From: Actinomadura litoris | Lineage (GTDB): Bacteria > Actinomycetota > Actinomycetes > Streptosporangiales > Streptosporangiaceae | DNA: 64,000 nt | Reading direction: 5' to 3' | Assembly: GCF_009733595.1 (NCBI RefSeq) | Contig: NZ_WOFH01000017.1 | Coordinates: 1 to 64,000 of the forward strand | Shown here: positions 33,002 to 41,824 of the stretch, in pieces | How the letters are laid out: every line of letters begins with the position of its first letter | How positions within the stretch are numbered: the first letter of the stretch is position 1 | Notes under the pieces: model-generated | Seen by the model: only the letters and a program-made list of their open reading frames with translations | Databases searched by the model: none | Told to the model about the DNA's origin: nothing | Translations under genes and position numbers: made by a program

Positions 33002-34267
33002 TCAGTCCTGTCCGGTCAGTTCCCTGGCCCTGGCGCGCGCCCACCCGTCGGCGGCGAGGACGTCGTCCAGCGTCAGTTCCGCAGGCATGCCCGAACCGAG
33101 CCCGTCTATCCGGTCCTCGCCGTCCCGGCGCCCGCCGCCCCGCACGCTCCCCTCGTGCTCCTCCACCACCCGCGTGACCGTGTCGACGATGCCGAGGAAC
33201 GGCAGCCGCCCCGCGCGGAACGCCTCCACGCACTCCTCGTTCGCGGCGTTGTAGACGGCCGGGGCCGTGCCGCCCGCCTCACCCGCCCGCCGCGCCAGCG
33301 CCACCGCCGGGAACGCCTCGTCGTCGAGGGGGAAGACCTCCCAGGTGTGCGGCGCCGTCCAGTCGACCGCCGCCGCCGCGTCCGCGACCCGGTCGGGCCA
33401 GTTGATCCCGAGCGCGATCGGCAGCCGCATGTCGGGCGGGCTCGCCTGCGCCAGCGTCGAGCCGTCGGTGAACTCCACCATCGAGTGGATCACCGACTGC
33501 GGGTGGACCATCACCTCGATCCGGTCCATCGGCACGTCGAACAGCAGGTGCGCCTCGATGACCTCCAGGCCCTTGTTCACGAGCGTCGCGGAGTTGATCG
33601 TGACGACCGGGCCCATGTCCCACGTCGGGTGGTTCAGCGCCTGCTCGACCGTCACCTCCGTCAGCTCCTCGCGCGCCCGGCCCCGGAACGGCCCGCCGCT
33701 CGCCGTCAGCACCAGCCGCCGCACCTCGGCCGCGCGACCGCCGCGCAGGCACTGCGCCAGCGCCGAGTGCTCGGAGTCCACCGGCACGATCTGCCCCGGC
33801 CGCGCCCGCCCCTTCACCAGCGGGCCGCCCATGATCAGCGACTCCTTGTTGGCCAGCGCGAGCGTCCGGCCCGCGTCCAGCGCCGCCAGCGTCGACGCCA
33901 GGCCCAGCGCGCCCGTCACCCCGTTCAGGACGACGTCGCACGGCCACGCCGCCACCTCCGCCACCGCGTCCGGACCCGCCACGATCTTCGGGATCGCGTA
34001 GTCGCCCGCCGCGTACCCGCGCCGCTTCGCCTCGGCGTAGAACGCCAGCTGAAGCTCCTGCGCCGCCGACGCCTTCGCCACCGCGACGATCTCCGCGCGG
34101 AACTCCAGCGCCTGCTCCGCCAGCAGCCCCACCCGGCCGCCGCCCGCCGCGAGACCCGTCACCCGGAACCGCCCCGGGTTGCGCCGGATCACATCCAGCG
34201 CCTGGGTGCCGATCGAGCCTGTGGAGCCGAGCACGACGATCTCGCGGACGGCGTCAGAGGAAGACAT
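33002..34267 (-). CDS. dxr: 1-deoxy-D-xylulose 5-phosphate reductoisomerase
   Basis: The second enzyme of the MEP pathway, making MEP from DXP with NADPH. Motifs: VVLGSTGSIGTQALDVI (NADPH loop), ALANKESLIMGG, PVDSEHSALAQCL (metal ligands Asp and Glu), TASGGPFRG, NHPTWDMGP, and VHPQSVIHSMVEF. I chose ATG 34267 (MSSSDAVREIVV) because the NADPH loop then starts 8 residues in, as in the family. The frame is open to 34306 and ATG 34288 is an alternative. An extra acidic/Gly insert lies near the C-terminus (SVRGGGRRDGEDR). Confidence 0.95.
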   Translation of the reverse strand: MSSSDAVREIVVLGSTGSIGTQALDVIRRNPGRFRVTGLAAGGGRVGLLAEQALEFRAEIVAVAKASAAQELQLAFYAEAKRRGYAAGDYAIPKIVAGPDAVAEVAAWPCDVVLNGVTGALGLASTLAALDAGRTLALANKESLIMGGPLVKGRARPGQIVPVDSEHSALAQCLRGGRAAEVRRLVLTASGGPFRGRAREELTEVTVEQALNHPTWDMGPVVTINSATLVNKGLEVIEAHLLFDVPMDRIEVMVHPQSVIHSMVEFTDGSTLAQASPPDMRLPIALGINWPDRVADAAAAVDWTAPHTWEVFPLDDEAFPAVALARRAGEAGGTAPAVYNAANEECVEAFRAGRLPFLGIVDTVTRVVEEHEGSVRGGGRRDGEDRIDGLGSGMPAELTLDDVLAADGWARARARELTGQD

Positions 34268-34408
34268 CACCAGCCCATTGTCATCCATCCCCGCCCCCGC
34301 GTTCACCTCTCGACCGCATAGCCCCCGACGATCACCGTCCGGGCCCCGACACGAAAGCCTTTGCCGCCCCTTTCACCTGCACTAACAGGGACAACAAGGT
34401 CTCGCGCC

Positions 34409-34414
34409 TATAAA
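34409..34414 (+). promoter_or_regulatory. Possible -10 hexamer for the Cys-rich small protein
   Basis: TATAAA stands out in GC-rich DNA 42 bp before the ATG at 34456. No good -35 was identified, so this is tentative. Confidence 0.3.
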
Positions 34415-34455
34415 GGGAGCTACGTGAGTCGACTTCCCGCCAGGGGGATGGGTAC

Positions 34456-34800
34456 ATGGGCCAGACGGGCGAACCGACGGTGGACCCCGCCGCGCTGAGC
34501 ACCGCCCAGCGCGCGGGCGAGGCCTGCGTCGCCTGCCGCAAGAGATGGCCCCGGCCGCGCGTCCGCGTCGGCCGCCTGCCGGACTCCACCGGGGTGTTCG
34601 CGTGCGACGACTGCGCACCCGCCCCGCCGGCACCCCGCCCGCGGGGCCCACGGGAACCGGCCGCGACACCGGCGACGCGCCACGACGCCGTCGCCGTGGA
34701 GATCTCTCCAGGGAGAAGGGTGACCCGGGCCTTCGGGGGGAAGCCCGGGACCACCCCAGGAGCGCGCCCGGCTGGGGGCGGCCGGGCGCGCTCCATTTAA
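34456..34800 (+). CDS. Small Cys-rich (zinc-finger-like) protein
   Basis: A 114-residue protein. Residues 20-55 carry two CxxC knuckles (ACVACRKRWP and FACDDCAP), a typical treble-clef or zinc-ribbon spacing. The rest is Pro/Arg/Gly-rich and probably disordered. The ATG has aggggg 7-12 nt upstream. The TAA stop at 34798-34800 is inside the T-rich tail of a strong terminator, so the last 14 codons lie in the terminator stem. I know similar short proteins in actinomycetes but not their role. Confidence 0.68.
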   Translation: MGQTGEPTVDPAALSTAQRAGEACVACRKRWPRPRVRVGRLPDSTGVFACDDCAPAPPAPRPRGPREPAATPATRHDAVAVEISPGRRVTRAFGGKPGTTPGARPAGGGRARSI

Positions 34801-34807
34801 TTTTTTG
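34759..34807 (+). terminator. Canonical intrinsic terminator overlapping the gene end
   Basis: A perfect 14-bp stem (34759-34772 with 34781-34794), an 8-nt loop and the tail atttaattttttg. This is the best textbook terminator in the window and overlaps the 3' end of the Cys-rich gene. Confidence 0.88.
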
Positions 34808-35046
34808 TCCTTGGCGGTCGGCGCTGGCGCGCCTCCCTTCGGCGGACAAAAGGACGATCGCTGGCATCGCTTCGGCTCGCCTGGCGGCTCGCTTCGCGAT
34901 CAAGTTCTCGCAGGCTCGAACTTGCCTTCGGACGCGATCGCAACCTTTCGGTCGGCGCTACCTCTGGTTACGGACGTTCCCGCGCTCGGTGCGGTGGCTG
35001 AGGCGTTGGTCGGGGTCCGTGCACATCGCTTTGCGATCTTTGGGGG
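34808..35046. other. Gap between convergent genes with hairpin-repeat-like pieces
   Basis: It contains gcatcgcttcggctcgcc and ggctcgcttcgcgatc near 34866-34900, which resemble the flanking box of the hairpin repeats at 21140 and 44369. The paired stem is not conserved here. No gene is visible. Confidence 0.4.
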
Positions 35047-36246
35047 CTACTGCTTCGTGGACTCGATCCATTTTCTGGTCCAGTCGGCGTAGTCGGTGCA
35101 CTCGTGCTTGCCCTTCTGGCGGCCGGTGCAGAGCTTGGTGGGGGTGTGGGCGAAGATGACCTTGTCCAGGTAGGCGCGGTCGCCCACGTGGTAGGCGTTG
35201 CAGAAACCGGGCTTCAGGCGGTCGCCCGCGCACGCCTGCGGGTTGGCGGGGGCCACGCCGGTCCACTCGGCCACCTGCTGCTGGACGTCGGGGGACGCCG
35301 TCCACTGGAGCCACTGGTACATGCAGTTGGGGTGCTGGACGCGCGCGCCGATCATCCAGGCGTCCATCCAGCCGGTGACGCCCTCGGACGGGACGACGCC
35401 CTCGACCGGCTTGGACGCGCGGGTCAGGACGTCCACCTGGTAGGGCCACGCCTCGCCCAGGACGGCCTCTCCCCCGGCGAACGCGCTGACGGCGTCGGCG
35501 GGCAGGTCCCAGTAGGTCTTCACGTGCGGGCGCTGGAGGGCCAGGACCTTCGCGACGGCGTCGAGCTGCTTCGGGGTCAGCGAGTACGGGTCGGAGATCT
35601 TGAGCTTGCGGTCCCTGGCCCGCAGGTACAGGGCGGCCTCGGCGATCGAGAGCGGGCTGTCGCGGACGACCAGCCTGCCGGAGTGGCGGCGGGCCTGCCC
35701 GGGGTCGAACAGCGCCGCCCAACTCGACGGCGTCTCCACGGTGCGCGTGTCGTACATGAGCAGGTTGGAGCCCCACACGTAGGGGACGCCGTAGTACTTG
35801 CCGTCGCGCTTGAGCAGGGCGCGCAGGCGCGGCTCCAGCTTCTTGTAGCCGTCCACGAGGTTGGTGTTGACCGGGGTGGCCTGGCCCTCGGCGATGAGCT
35901 GGCCGGCGACCTCGGGGGGCGCGGCGACGCCGTCGTAGCGGTGGCGCCTGTCGCGCATGAGGGCGGTCATCTCGCGGGGCGTCTTGACGACGTTCCAGTC
36001 GACCTTGCAGCCGGTGCGCTTCTGGAAGGGGGTGACCCAGTTGACGCGGGGGTCGCTGCTGCCGCCCTCGACGGAGCCGGGGAGGGTGACGAGCTTGAGC
36101 GTGCCCTCGCCGGGGCCGAGCGTGCTGGCGACCTGGACGCTGCCGACCGGCTCGTCGCCCGAGCCGCACGACAGCAGGGTCGCGACGGCGAGCACCGCCG
36201 CCACCGCAAGCGCCGTGATCGCCTTGGCCCGCCTCGTGGCCGTCAT
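35047..36246 (-). CDS. PotD-like ABC transporter substrate-binding lipoprotein (orphan)
   Basis: A 399-residue lipoprotein. The signal sequence ends in the lipobox LLSC (Cys27). The body is a spermidine/putrescine-type binding protein: DGVAAPPEVAGQLIAEGQAT, GKYYGVPYVWGSNLLMYD, GEAVLGEAWPYQVDVL and VTGWMDAWMIG. No permease or ATPase is adjacent; the full PotABCD set lies at 58896-62951. It could feed that transporter or a distant one. Extra Cys residues near the C-terminus (NAYHVGD..LCTGRQ..ECTDY) may form disulfides. Confidence 0.85.
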   Translation of the reverse strand: MTATRRAKAITALAVAAVLAVATLLSCGSGDEPVGSVQVASTLGPGEGTLKLVTLPGSVEGGSSDPRVNWVTPFQKRTGCKVDWNVVKTPREMTALMRDRRHRYDGVAAPPEVAGQLIAEGQATPVNTNLVDGYKKLEPRLRALLKRDGKYYGVPYVWGSNLLMYDTRTVETPSSWAALFDPGQARRHSGRLVVRDSPLSIAEAALYLRARDRKLKISDPYSLTPKQLDAVAKVLALQRPHVKTYWDLPADAVSAFAGGEAVLGEAWPYQVDVLTRASKPVEGVVPSEGVTGWMDAWMIGARVQHPNCMYQWLQWTASPDVQQQVAEWTGVAPANPQACAGDRLKPGFCNAYHVGDRAYLDKVIFAHTPTKLCTGRQKGKHECTDYADWTRKWIESTKQ

Positions 36247-36613
36247 GTCGCTCCCGATCCGTTCCGCGGACCGTCCCCCTCGTGATCCGGCCCGTCGGCG
36301 CAGCGTAGCGCCTCCCGCCCGGCGAGGCGGCCCGGAGCCGGAGCGAGTGCGCTCGGCGGCGACGTTGACGGCGCCTTTTCGGCCGAGCCCTTTTCGGGGT
36401 GGGGCATTACTGGCGGGCTCGACCGGGTAATTGTGTTCGCTGTTTTATTTTCGGGCTGCGGTTAACACGAGAAACGCCACGGCCCCGGGGGGCAGGTGGG
36501 TGCTGGCGACCGCGCCACACACGGAGGTTGCTGGAGAGGGATGTGGCGCGTCTACTGCCCTGCCCGGGGCCCTGGCGGCTCCGGTGGGCGTGGCGAGGTT
36601 GGGGAACAGCGGA
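36247..36613. other. 367-bp gap upstream of the PotD-like gene
   Basis: No gene is seen. A stretch at about 36425-36475 is AT-rich compared with its surroundings and probably holds promoter elements. The rest is GC-rich with short imperfect hairpins. Confidence 0.45.
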
Positions 36614-36946
36614 TCACTTCGCGGTGCTGCCCGGCCACGCGATCACCGGAACCCGGCGGGACGGCGACGGTGTGACGCCCTCGAGACGGAGGAGATTCGA
36701 GGGACGGCGCGCGTCCTGCCGGGGGTCGCGGGACGGCCATGGGCCGTCGTCTGCGGGTTTGTCCTGGACCACCTCGATCCATGCGATGAGCCGCTGCGGC
36801 GTCTCGGCCTCAAGGAACTCGCCCGAGCCCGCGCCGCGCGGGGGCAGCGCCCACCACCGACGGGTGAACGGGCCGAACCAGATGGTCCAGCCCGGGAAGC
36901 GCCGCCCCAGCGCGTCGACCTCTGCGGCATGGTCGTCGGCACTCAT
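36614..36946 (-). CDS. Small tryptophan-rich protein, paralogue of 5861-6091
   Basis: A 110-residue protein. ATG 36946 has agggag 6 nt upstream. The core FPGWTIWFGPFTRRWWALPP matches the protein at 5861, and the following helix (EFLEAETPQRLIAWIEVV) corresponds too. A basic, probably disordered C-terminal tail of about 45 residues is extra. Like its paralogue it lies beside a divergent promoter and is not in an operon. Function unknown. Confidence 0.72.
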   Translation of the reverse strand: MSADDHAAEVDALGRRFPGWTIWFGPFTRRWWALPPRGAGSGEFLEAETPQRLIAWIEVVQDKPADDGPWPSRDPRQDARRPSNLLRLEGVTPSPSRRVPVIAWPGSTAK

Positions 36947-37251
36947 AGCGCGCACTCCCTGGCGGACCCCTCGGCCACGGCCCTGACTCAGGGCCCTGAC
37001 CTTTTAATTCGTCTGAATTAATGGTGTTAGTGAGATTGTGTCGCCGGTCACAGGGCCAGTCAATAGTAGTAGCTATTATTTGCCGGGGGCCGGTGGACGA
37101 AAATTGGCGACGGAATCGGGTCGCCCACCGAAAGCAACATACGTCGGACCTGGCGCTTCTCACGGTGGGCCCACCACGGCTCACGGGCCGCAACCCGGCG
37201 TTCACCAGGGTGTCACGGTGCACGTCTACCCTGGCTCGCTGCTGATCGTTT
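36947..37251. other. 305-bp divergent promoter region
   Basis: It lies between the Trp-rich gene (minus) and the GT-C-like gene (plus). It holds the palindrome TCAGGGCCCTGA (36988-36999), the AT-rich inverted repeat at 37004-37021, and AATAG/CTATT arms (37062-37066 and 37073-37077). The low-GC run from 37000 to 37080 is the likely promoter core. Confidence 0.55.
37004..37021. promoter_or_regulatory. Perfect AT-rich inverted repeat
   Basis: TTAATTC and GAATTAA are exact 7-bp inverted arms around gtct. Arms and spacing suit a MarR/TetR-type operator. It lies between two divergent genes; the binding protein is unknown. Confidence 0.55.
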
Positions 37252-38910
37252 GTGACCGAGGACCATCGAGGCGGAGCGGGCGTGCCCCCACGGCTTATCG
37301 CGGCCTTTACTGCAATCTGGGCGTTTCGTCCGTATCTTCGCCATGGACCGTTCGCGGTGGCGCTGATCGGAGGCGCGCTCCTGCGCTGGACCGCCGTCCG
37401 CGCCTATCCGCAGGGGCTCTGGTTCACCGGCGACTCCTACTTCTACATGGGCTACGCGCTGCGCCCGTCGCCGTCCCGCAGCAAGACGCTCGGCTACTCG
37501 TTCATGTTGAACCTCATGGAGCCGCTGCACAGCCTGAAGGCGGTCGTGGTGGTGCAGCACCTCATGGGCCTGGCGGTCGCGGTGATGATCTACGTGCTGC
37601 TCGTGCGCGCCCGGCTGCCCGCCTGGGCGGCCGCGATCGTCGCGCTGCCCGTGCTGTACGACGCGTACCAGATCGAGCTCGAACACCTGCTGATGTCCGA
37701 GGCGCTGTTCACGTTCCTCATCATGGCGGGCCTGACCCTGCTGCTGTGGCGCCGGCCCGTCTGGTGGACGGCGCTGCCCGCCGGGGTGCTGCTCGGCGGC
37801 GCGGTGCTCGTCCGGTCGGCGGGCGCCCCGCTGATCCCGGTGATCCTGCTCGTGCTGCTGCTGCGCGGGCGTCCGGCGAGGCTGCTGCCCCGGCTGCTCC
37901 CCCGCGCGCGGCCCGACCTGCCCCCGGTGCTCGCGTTCGGCGCGGCGGCGGCCGTCCCGCTCGTCGCGTACGCGATGTGGTTCCACTCCGAACGCGGCGA
38001 GTACGGGCTGACCACGGCCGACGGCCTCTACCTGTGGGGGCGGACGGCGAACTTCGCCGACTGCGCGAAGATGGACCCGCCGCCCGAGGAGCGGGGCCTG
38101 TGCCTGGACGCCGCGACCAAGGCGCAGCAGGACCCGCCCGGCCACCTCATCTGGCGCAACGACATCCCGCCGCGCGAGCGGTTCCACAGCGTGACCTCCT
38201 CGGAGGCCAACAAGACGCTGCGCGACTTCGCCGTCCGCGCGATCCTCGCCCAGCCCGGCGACTACCTGCACGCGATCGGACGCGGCGTCCAGATGGCGTT
38301 CTCGCAGCACCGCGCCCCGCACCCCACCGCCGGCACCGAGCGCCTCTACCACTTCCCCGACCGGCCGCAGCTCTTCCCCGCCGGGAGGAGCATCGGCGGC
38401 GGGGGCACGGTCCTGACCGACGCGATGCGCTACGGCGGCACCGACACGCCGAGCCGCGTCGTCCAGCCGCAGGCCGACCGGATGATCGGCTACCAGGAGA
38501 AGATCTTCCTGCCGGGGCCCGCGCTCGGCGCCGTGTTCGCGGCCGGCGCCGTCGGCCTGGCCGCCGCGCGGTGGCGGCGCCGGGAGGTGCTGCTCGCGTG
38601 GGGCACGGCCGCGACGCTGCTGCTGTTCCCGATCGCCAGCGCCGACTTCGACTACCGGTACGTGGTGCCGCCGATGCCGTTCGCCTGCCTGGCGGTCGGG
38701 CTCGCGCTGTCGGCCCTCCGCGCCCGCAGGCCCGAGCCGGTGCCCGCCGGCGCGGAGCCGGTCGAGTCCGGACCCGGGCCCGGGGACGACGAACCCTCAG
38801 ATCCCGAGGGGACGGGCCCCGGCGACGCGGAGCCCGAGCGGGGCGTCAGCCGTTGGTGGGAAAACCGAGGTTCACGCCACCGTGACTCGGGTCGAGCCAG
38901 CGCGCCGTGA
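37252..38910 (+). CDS. Polytopic membrane protein, GT-C glycosyltransferase-like
   Basis: A 552-residue protein with about ten membrane helices. After TM1 the sequence WFTGDSYFYMGYALRP has an acidic residue at the first extracytoplasmic loop, as in GT-C (lipid-phosphate-sugar-dependent) glycosyltransferases. A large outer loop (about 255-400) carries several Cys/His residues. The C-terminal 60 residues are Pro/Glu/Gly-rich and cytosolic. The GTG start at 37252 is tentative. Its 3' end overlaps the convergent mmsA gene by 65 bp. Donor and acceptor cannot be told. Confidence 0.72.
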   Translation: MTEDHRGGAGVPPRLIAAFTAIWAFRPYLRHGPFAVALIGGALLRWTAVRAYPQGLWFTGDSYFYMGYALRPSPSRSKTLGYSFMLNLMEPLHSLKAVVVVQHLMGLAVAVMIYVLLVRARLPAWAAAIVALPVLYDAYQIELEHLLMSEALFTFLIMAGLTLLLWRRPVWWTALPAGVLLGGAVLVRSAGAPLIPVILLVLLLRGRPARLLPRLLPRARPDLPPVLAFGAAAAVPLVAYAMWFHSERGEYGLTTADGLYLWGRTANFADCAKMDPPPEERGLCLDAATKAQQDPPGHLIWRNDIPPRERFHSVTSSEANKTLRDFAVRAILAQPGDYLHAIGRGVQMAFSQHRAPHPTAGTERLYHFPDRPQLFPAGRSIGGGGTVLTDAMRYGGTDTPSRVVQPQADRMIGYQEKIFLPGPALGAVFAAGAVGLAAARWRRREVLLAWGTAATLLLFPIASADFDYRYVVPPMPFACLAVGLALSALRARRPEPVPAGAEPVESGPGPGDDEPSDPEGTGPGDAEPERGVSRWWENRGSRHRDSGRASAP

Positions 38911-40366
38911 CGGCCTTCGTCCGCGTGTAGAAGTGGACGCCCTCCATGCCGTGCGCGTGGCTGTCGCCGAACAGCGAGTCCTTCCAGCCGCCGAAGGAGT
39001 AGTAGGCCATCGGGACCGGGATCGGGACGTTGATCCCGACCATCCCGACCTCCACCTCGTTCTGGAAGCGGCGCGCCGCGCCGCCGTCGTTGGTGAAGAT
39101 CGCGGTGCCGTTGCCGTAGGGGTTGGCGGAGATGACCTCCATGGCCTCCTCGTAGGAGCCGACCCGCACGACCGACAGGACGGGCCCGAAGATCTCGTCC
39201 TTGTAGGCGTCCATGTCGGGGGTCACGTGGTCGAGGACGGACGGCCCGAGCCAGAACCCCTCGCCGGCTCCGCCGCGCACCGGCGTCCCGCGCCCGTCGA
39301 TCGCCAGCGTCGCGCCCTGGGCGACGCCGCTGTCGAGGTAGGAGGCGACCTTGTCCCGGTGCTGCGCGGTGACCAGCGGGCCCATGTCGGACTCGGGGTC
39401 GTCGCCGGGGCCGATGCTCAGCTTCGCGACGCGCTCGCGGACCTTGGCCAGCAGCTCGTCGGCGACGGGCTCGACGGCGACGACCACGGAGATCGCCATG
39501 CAGCGCTCCCCCGCCGAGCCGAAGCCCGCCGAGACGGCCGCGTCGGCGGCCAGGTCGAGGTCGGCGTCCGGCAGCACCACCATGTGGTTCTTGGCGCCGC
39601 CGAGCGCCTGCACCCGCTTGCCGTTGCCCGCCGCCGTCTCGTAGATGTAGCGGGCGATGGGGGTGGATCCGACGAAGCTGACGGCCCGCACGTCCGGGTG
39701 GTCGAGCAGCCCGTCCACGGCGGTCTTGTCACCGTGCACGACGTTGAACACTCCCTCGGGCAGGCCCGCCTCGGCCCACAGCTCGGCGATCCGCACCGAC
39801 GCCGACGGGTCCTTCTCCGAGGGCTTCAGCACGAAGGTGTTGCCGCACGCGATCGCCACGGGGAACATCCACATCGGCACCATGGCCGGGAAGTTGAACG
39901 GGGTGATCCCGGCGACGACGCCGAGCGGCTGGAGGATCGAGTAGGCGTCCACCCGCGTGGACACGTTCTCCGAGAAGCCGCCCTTGAGCAGGTGCGGGAT
40001 GCCGCAGGCGAACTCCACGACCTCCAGGCCGCGCGCGACCTCGCCCGCCGCGTCCGAGACGACCTTGCCGTGCTCGGCGGAGATGAGCCGGGCGATCTCG
40101 TCGCGGTGCTCGGTCAGCAGCTCGCGGAAGCGGAACAGCACCCGGGTCCGCTTGGTGAGGGACGCGTCGCGCCAGCCGGGGAACGCCGCCTTGGCCGCCG
40201 CGACGGCCGCGTCCACCTCGGAGCCGGACGCGAAGTCGACCGTGCCGGCGACGCGTCCGGTCGCGGGCTCGTAGATGTCGCCCCGGCGCTCGGCCACGCC
40301 GTCGAAGGGCTTGCCGCCGATCCAGTGGGTGATGTGCTTGCTGTCGGTCTTGCCTGTCTGGGTCAC
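38846..40366 (-). CDS. mmsA: Methylmalonate/malonate-semialdehyde dehydrogenase (CoA-acylating)
   Basis: A 506-residue aldehyde dehydrogenase of the MmsA class, oxidising malonate or methylmalonate semialdehyde to acetyl- or propionyl-CoA. Class marks: GVVAGITPFNFPAMVPMWMF, ALGGAKNHMVVLPDAD, the catalytic Cys in FGSAGERCMAIS and the end YSFGGWKDSLFGDSHAHG. GTG 40366 overlaps the aminotransferase stop (GTGA), so the two are coupled. Together they would turn beta-alanine (or a similar beta-amino acid) into acetyl-CoA. Confidence 0.95.
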   Translation of the reverse strand: MTQTGKTDSKHITHWIGGKPFDGVAERRGDIYEPATGRVAGTVDFASGSEVDAAVAAAKAAFPGWRDASLTKRTRVLFRFRELLTEHRDEIARLISAEHGKVVSDAAGEVARGLEVVEFACGIPHLLKGGFSENVSTRVDAYSILQPLGVVAGITPFNFPAMVPMWMFPVAIACGNTFVLKPSEKDPSASVRIAELWAEAGLPEGVFNVVHGDKTAVDGLLDHPDVRAVSFVGSTPIARYIYETAAGNGKRVQALGGAKNHMVVLPDADLDLAADAAVSAGFGSAGERCMAISVVVAVEPVADELLAKVRERVAKLSIGPGDDPESDMGPLVTAQHRDKVASYLDSGVAQGATLAIDGRGTPVRGGAGEGFWLGPSVLDHVTPDMDAYKDEIFGPVLSVVRVGSYEEAMEVISANPYGNGTAIFTNDGGAARRFQNEVEVGMVGINVPIPVPMAYYSFGGWKDSLFGDSHAHGMEGVHFYTRTKAVTARWLDPSHGGVNLGFPTNG

Positions 40367-41685
40367 GATGTTGCGGCCTCGTTCACGGTTTCGAGAGATG
40401 CGATCAGAATGCCGAGGCCCTCGGCGGCCTCGTCGTCGGTCAGCGTCAGCGGCGGCGCCATGCGCACCACGTTGCCGTACAGGCCGCCCTTGCCGACCAG
40501 CAGGCCGCGCTCGCGGGCGGCCTCCATCAGCGCGGCGGCCAGCGGCGGGCTCGGCTCGCCGGTCGCCGGGTCGGCCAGCTCGACCGCGAACATCAGCCCC
40601 TTGCCGCGCACCTGCTTGACCACGGGGAACCGGCCGGCGGCACGCTCCAGCCCGCCGATGATCGTGGCGCCCTGGCGGGCGGCGTTGGCCTGGAGGTCGT
40701 GGTCGAGGACGTAGTCGAGGGTGGCGTTCGCGGCGGCCATCGACACCGGGTTGCCGCCGAACGTGGACAGGCCCACCGCGTGCAGGGCGTCCATCAGCTC
40801 GCCCCGCGCCACGACGCCGCCCACCGCGTACCCGTTGCCGAGGCCCTTGGCGAAGGTCATCATGTCCGGCGTCACGCCGTGGTTGTCGATGCCCCAGAAG
40901 CCCTGGCCCGTCCGCCCCCATCCGGTCTGGACCTCGTCGGAGATGAACAGGATGCCGTGCTCGTCCAGCACCCGCTTGTAGGCGGCGAACAGCCCGTCCG
41001 GCGCCATCGTGAACCCGCCGACGCCCTGGATCGGCTCGGCGATCAGCGCCGCGACGTCGCCGCCGGTGGCGGTGGCGAGCACGTGCCGCAGGTCCTGGAC
41101 GCACGCGTCGATGTAGGCCCCGTCGGTCATGCCGGCGAACTGCGGCAGGCTCCGGTCGGCGCCGTGCAGGAAGTGGACGTTCAGCGGCGAGTAGGAGATG
41201 TTCGTCCAGGCCCGGTTGCCCGTCACCCCGACCGCGCCGAACGAGCGCCCGTGGTAGCTCTGCCGCATCGCGAGGACCTGGTCGGTGCGCCGCGCGTAGG
41301 TCGCCAGCAGCAGCGCCGTCTCGTTCGCCTCGGTCCCGGAGTTGGTGAAGAACACCTTCGCGTCCGGGATGCCCGACAGCCGGGCGATCTTCTCGGCCAG
41401 CTCGACCTGCCCGCGCAGCAGGTAGGCGGTCGAGGTGTGCACGACGCCGGTCGCGATCTGCCGCTCCACCGCCTCGCGCACCTCGGGCACGTCGTACCCG
41501 ATCATGTTGGTGAGGATGCCCGTGAAGAAGTCCAGGTAGCCGCGCCCCTCGGCGTCGGTCACGCGGTTCCCCTTGCCGCCGGCGATCTCGATGGGATCCG
41601 CGTAGTTGAGCGCCATCCAGGACGGCATGACCGCCCTGTGGCGCCGGAGCAGTTCCGCGTGTCCTGACGTGACGTTTTCCGACAT
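40363..41685 (-). CDS. Class III omega-aminotransferase
   Basis: A 440-residue PLP enzyme. Class III signatures: FFTNSGTEANETALLLATYA, MRQSYHGRSFGAVGVTG, LFISDEVQTGWGRTGQGFW and the PLP lysine in MTFAKGLGNGY. With MmsA immediately downstream, the likely amino donors are beta-alanine, GABA or beta-aminoisobutyrate, with the semialdehyde passed to MmsA. It is first in the operon and divergent from the PucR-family regulator 139 bp away. Confidence 0.92.
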   Translation of the reverse strand: MSENVTSGHAELLRRHRAVMPSWMALNYADPIEIAGGKGNRVTDAEGRGYLDFFTGILTNMIGYDVPEVREAVERQIATGVVHTSTAYLLRGQVELAEKIARLSGIPDAKVFFTNSGTEANETALLLATYARRTDQVLAMRQSYHGRSFGAVGVTGNRAWTNISYSPLNVHFLHGADRSLPQFAGMTDGAYIDACVQDLRHVLATATGGDVAALIAEPIQGVGGFTMAPDGLFAAYKRVLDEHGILFISDEVQTGWGRTGQGFWGIDNHGVTPDMMTFAKGLGNGYAVGGVVARGELMDALHAVGLSTFGGNPVSMAAANATLDYVLDHDLQANAARQGATIIGGLERAAGRFPVVKQVRGKGLMFAVELADPATGEPSPPLAAALMEAARERGLLVGKGGLYGNVVRMAPPLTLTDDEAAEGLGILIASLETVNEAATS

Positions 41686-41717
41686 GCACCCCAGTCTGGT
41701 CGGCCGGACCCCACCGC

Positions 41718-41741
41718 GACACCCGCAGAGTGTCAGGACAC
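41718..41741. promoter_or_regulatory. Alternating GACAC/GTGTC boxes in the divergent promoter
   Basis: GACAC (41718-41722), GTGTC (41730-41734) and GACAC (41737-41741) give two overlapping inverted repeats between the aminotransferase and PucR starts. A plausible PucR operator; inferred from location. Confidence 0.5.
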
Positions 41742-41824
41742 GGCCCCAAGGTTTGACGTTCTGCCGGAGGCCCCCCACGCGAATCCGCCGGTGAGGGCGG
41801 GTTCGGCGGATATCATCGCGGTTG

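Noticed and set aside
37062..37077. AATAG/CTATT arms as a second operator
   Set aside because: Short arms in AT-rich DNA arise easily by chance; kept only as a remark in the promoter-region entry.
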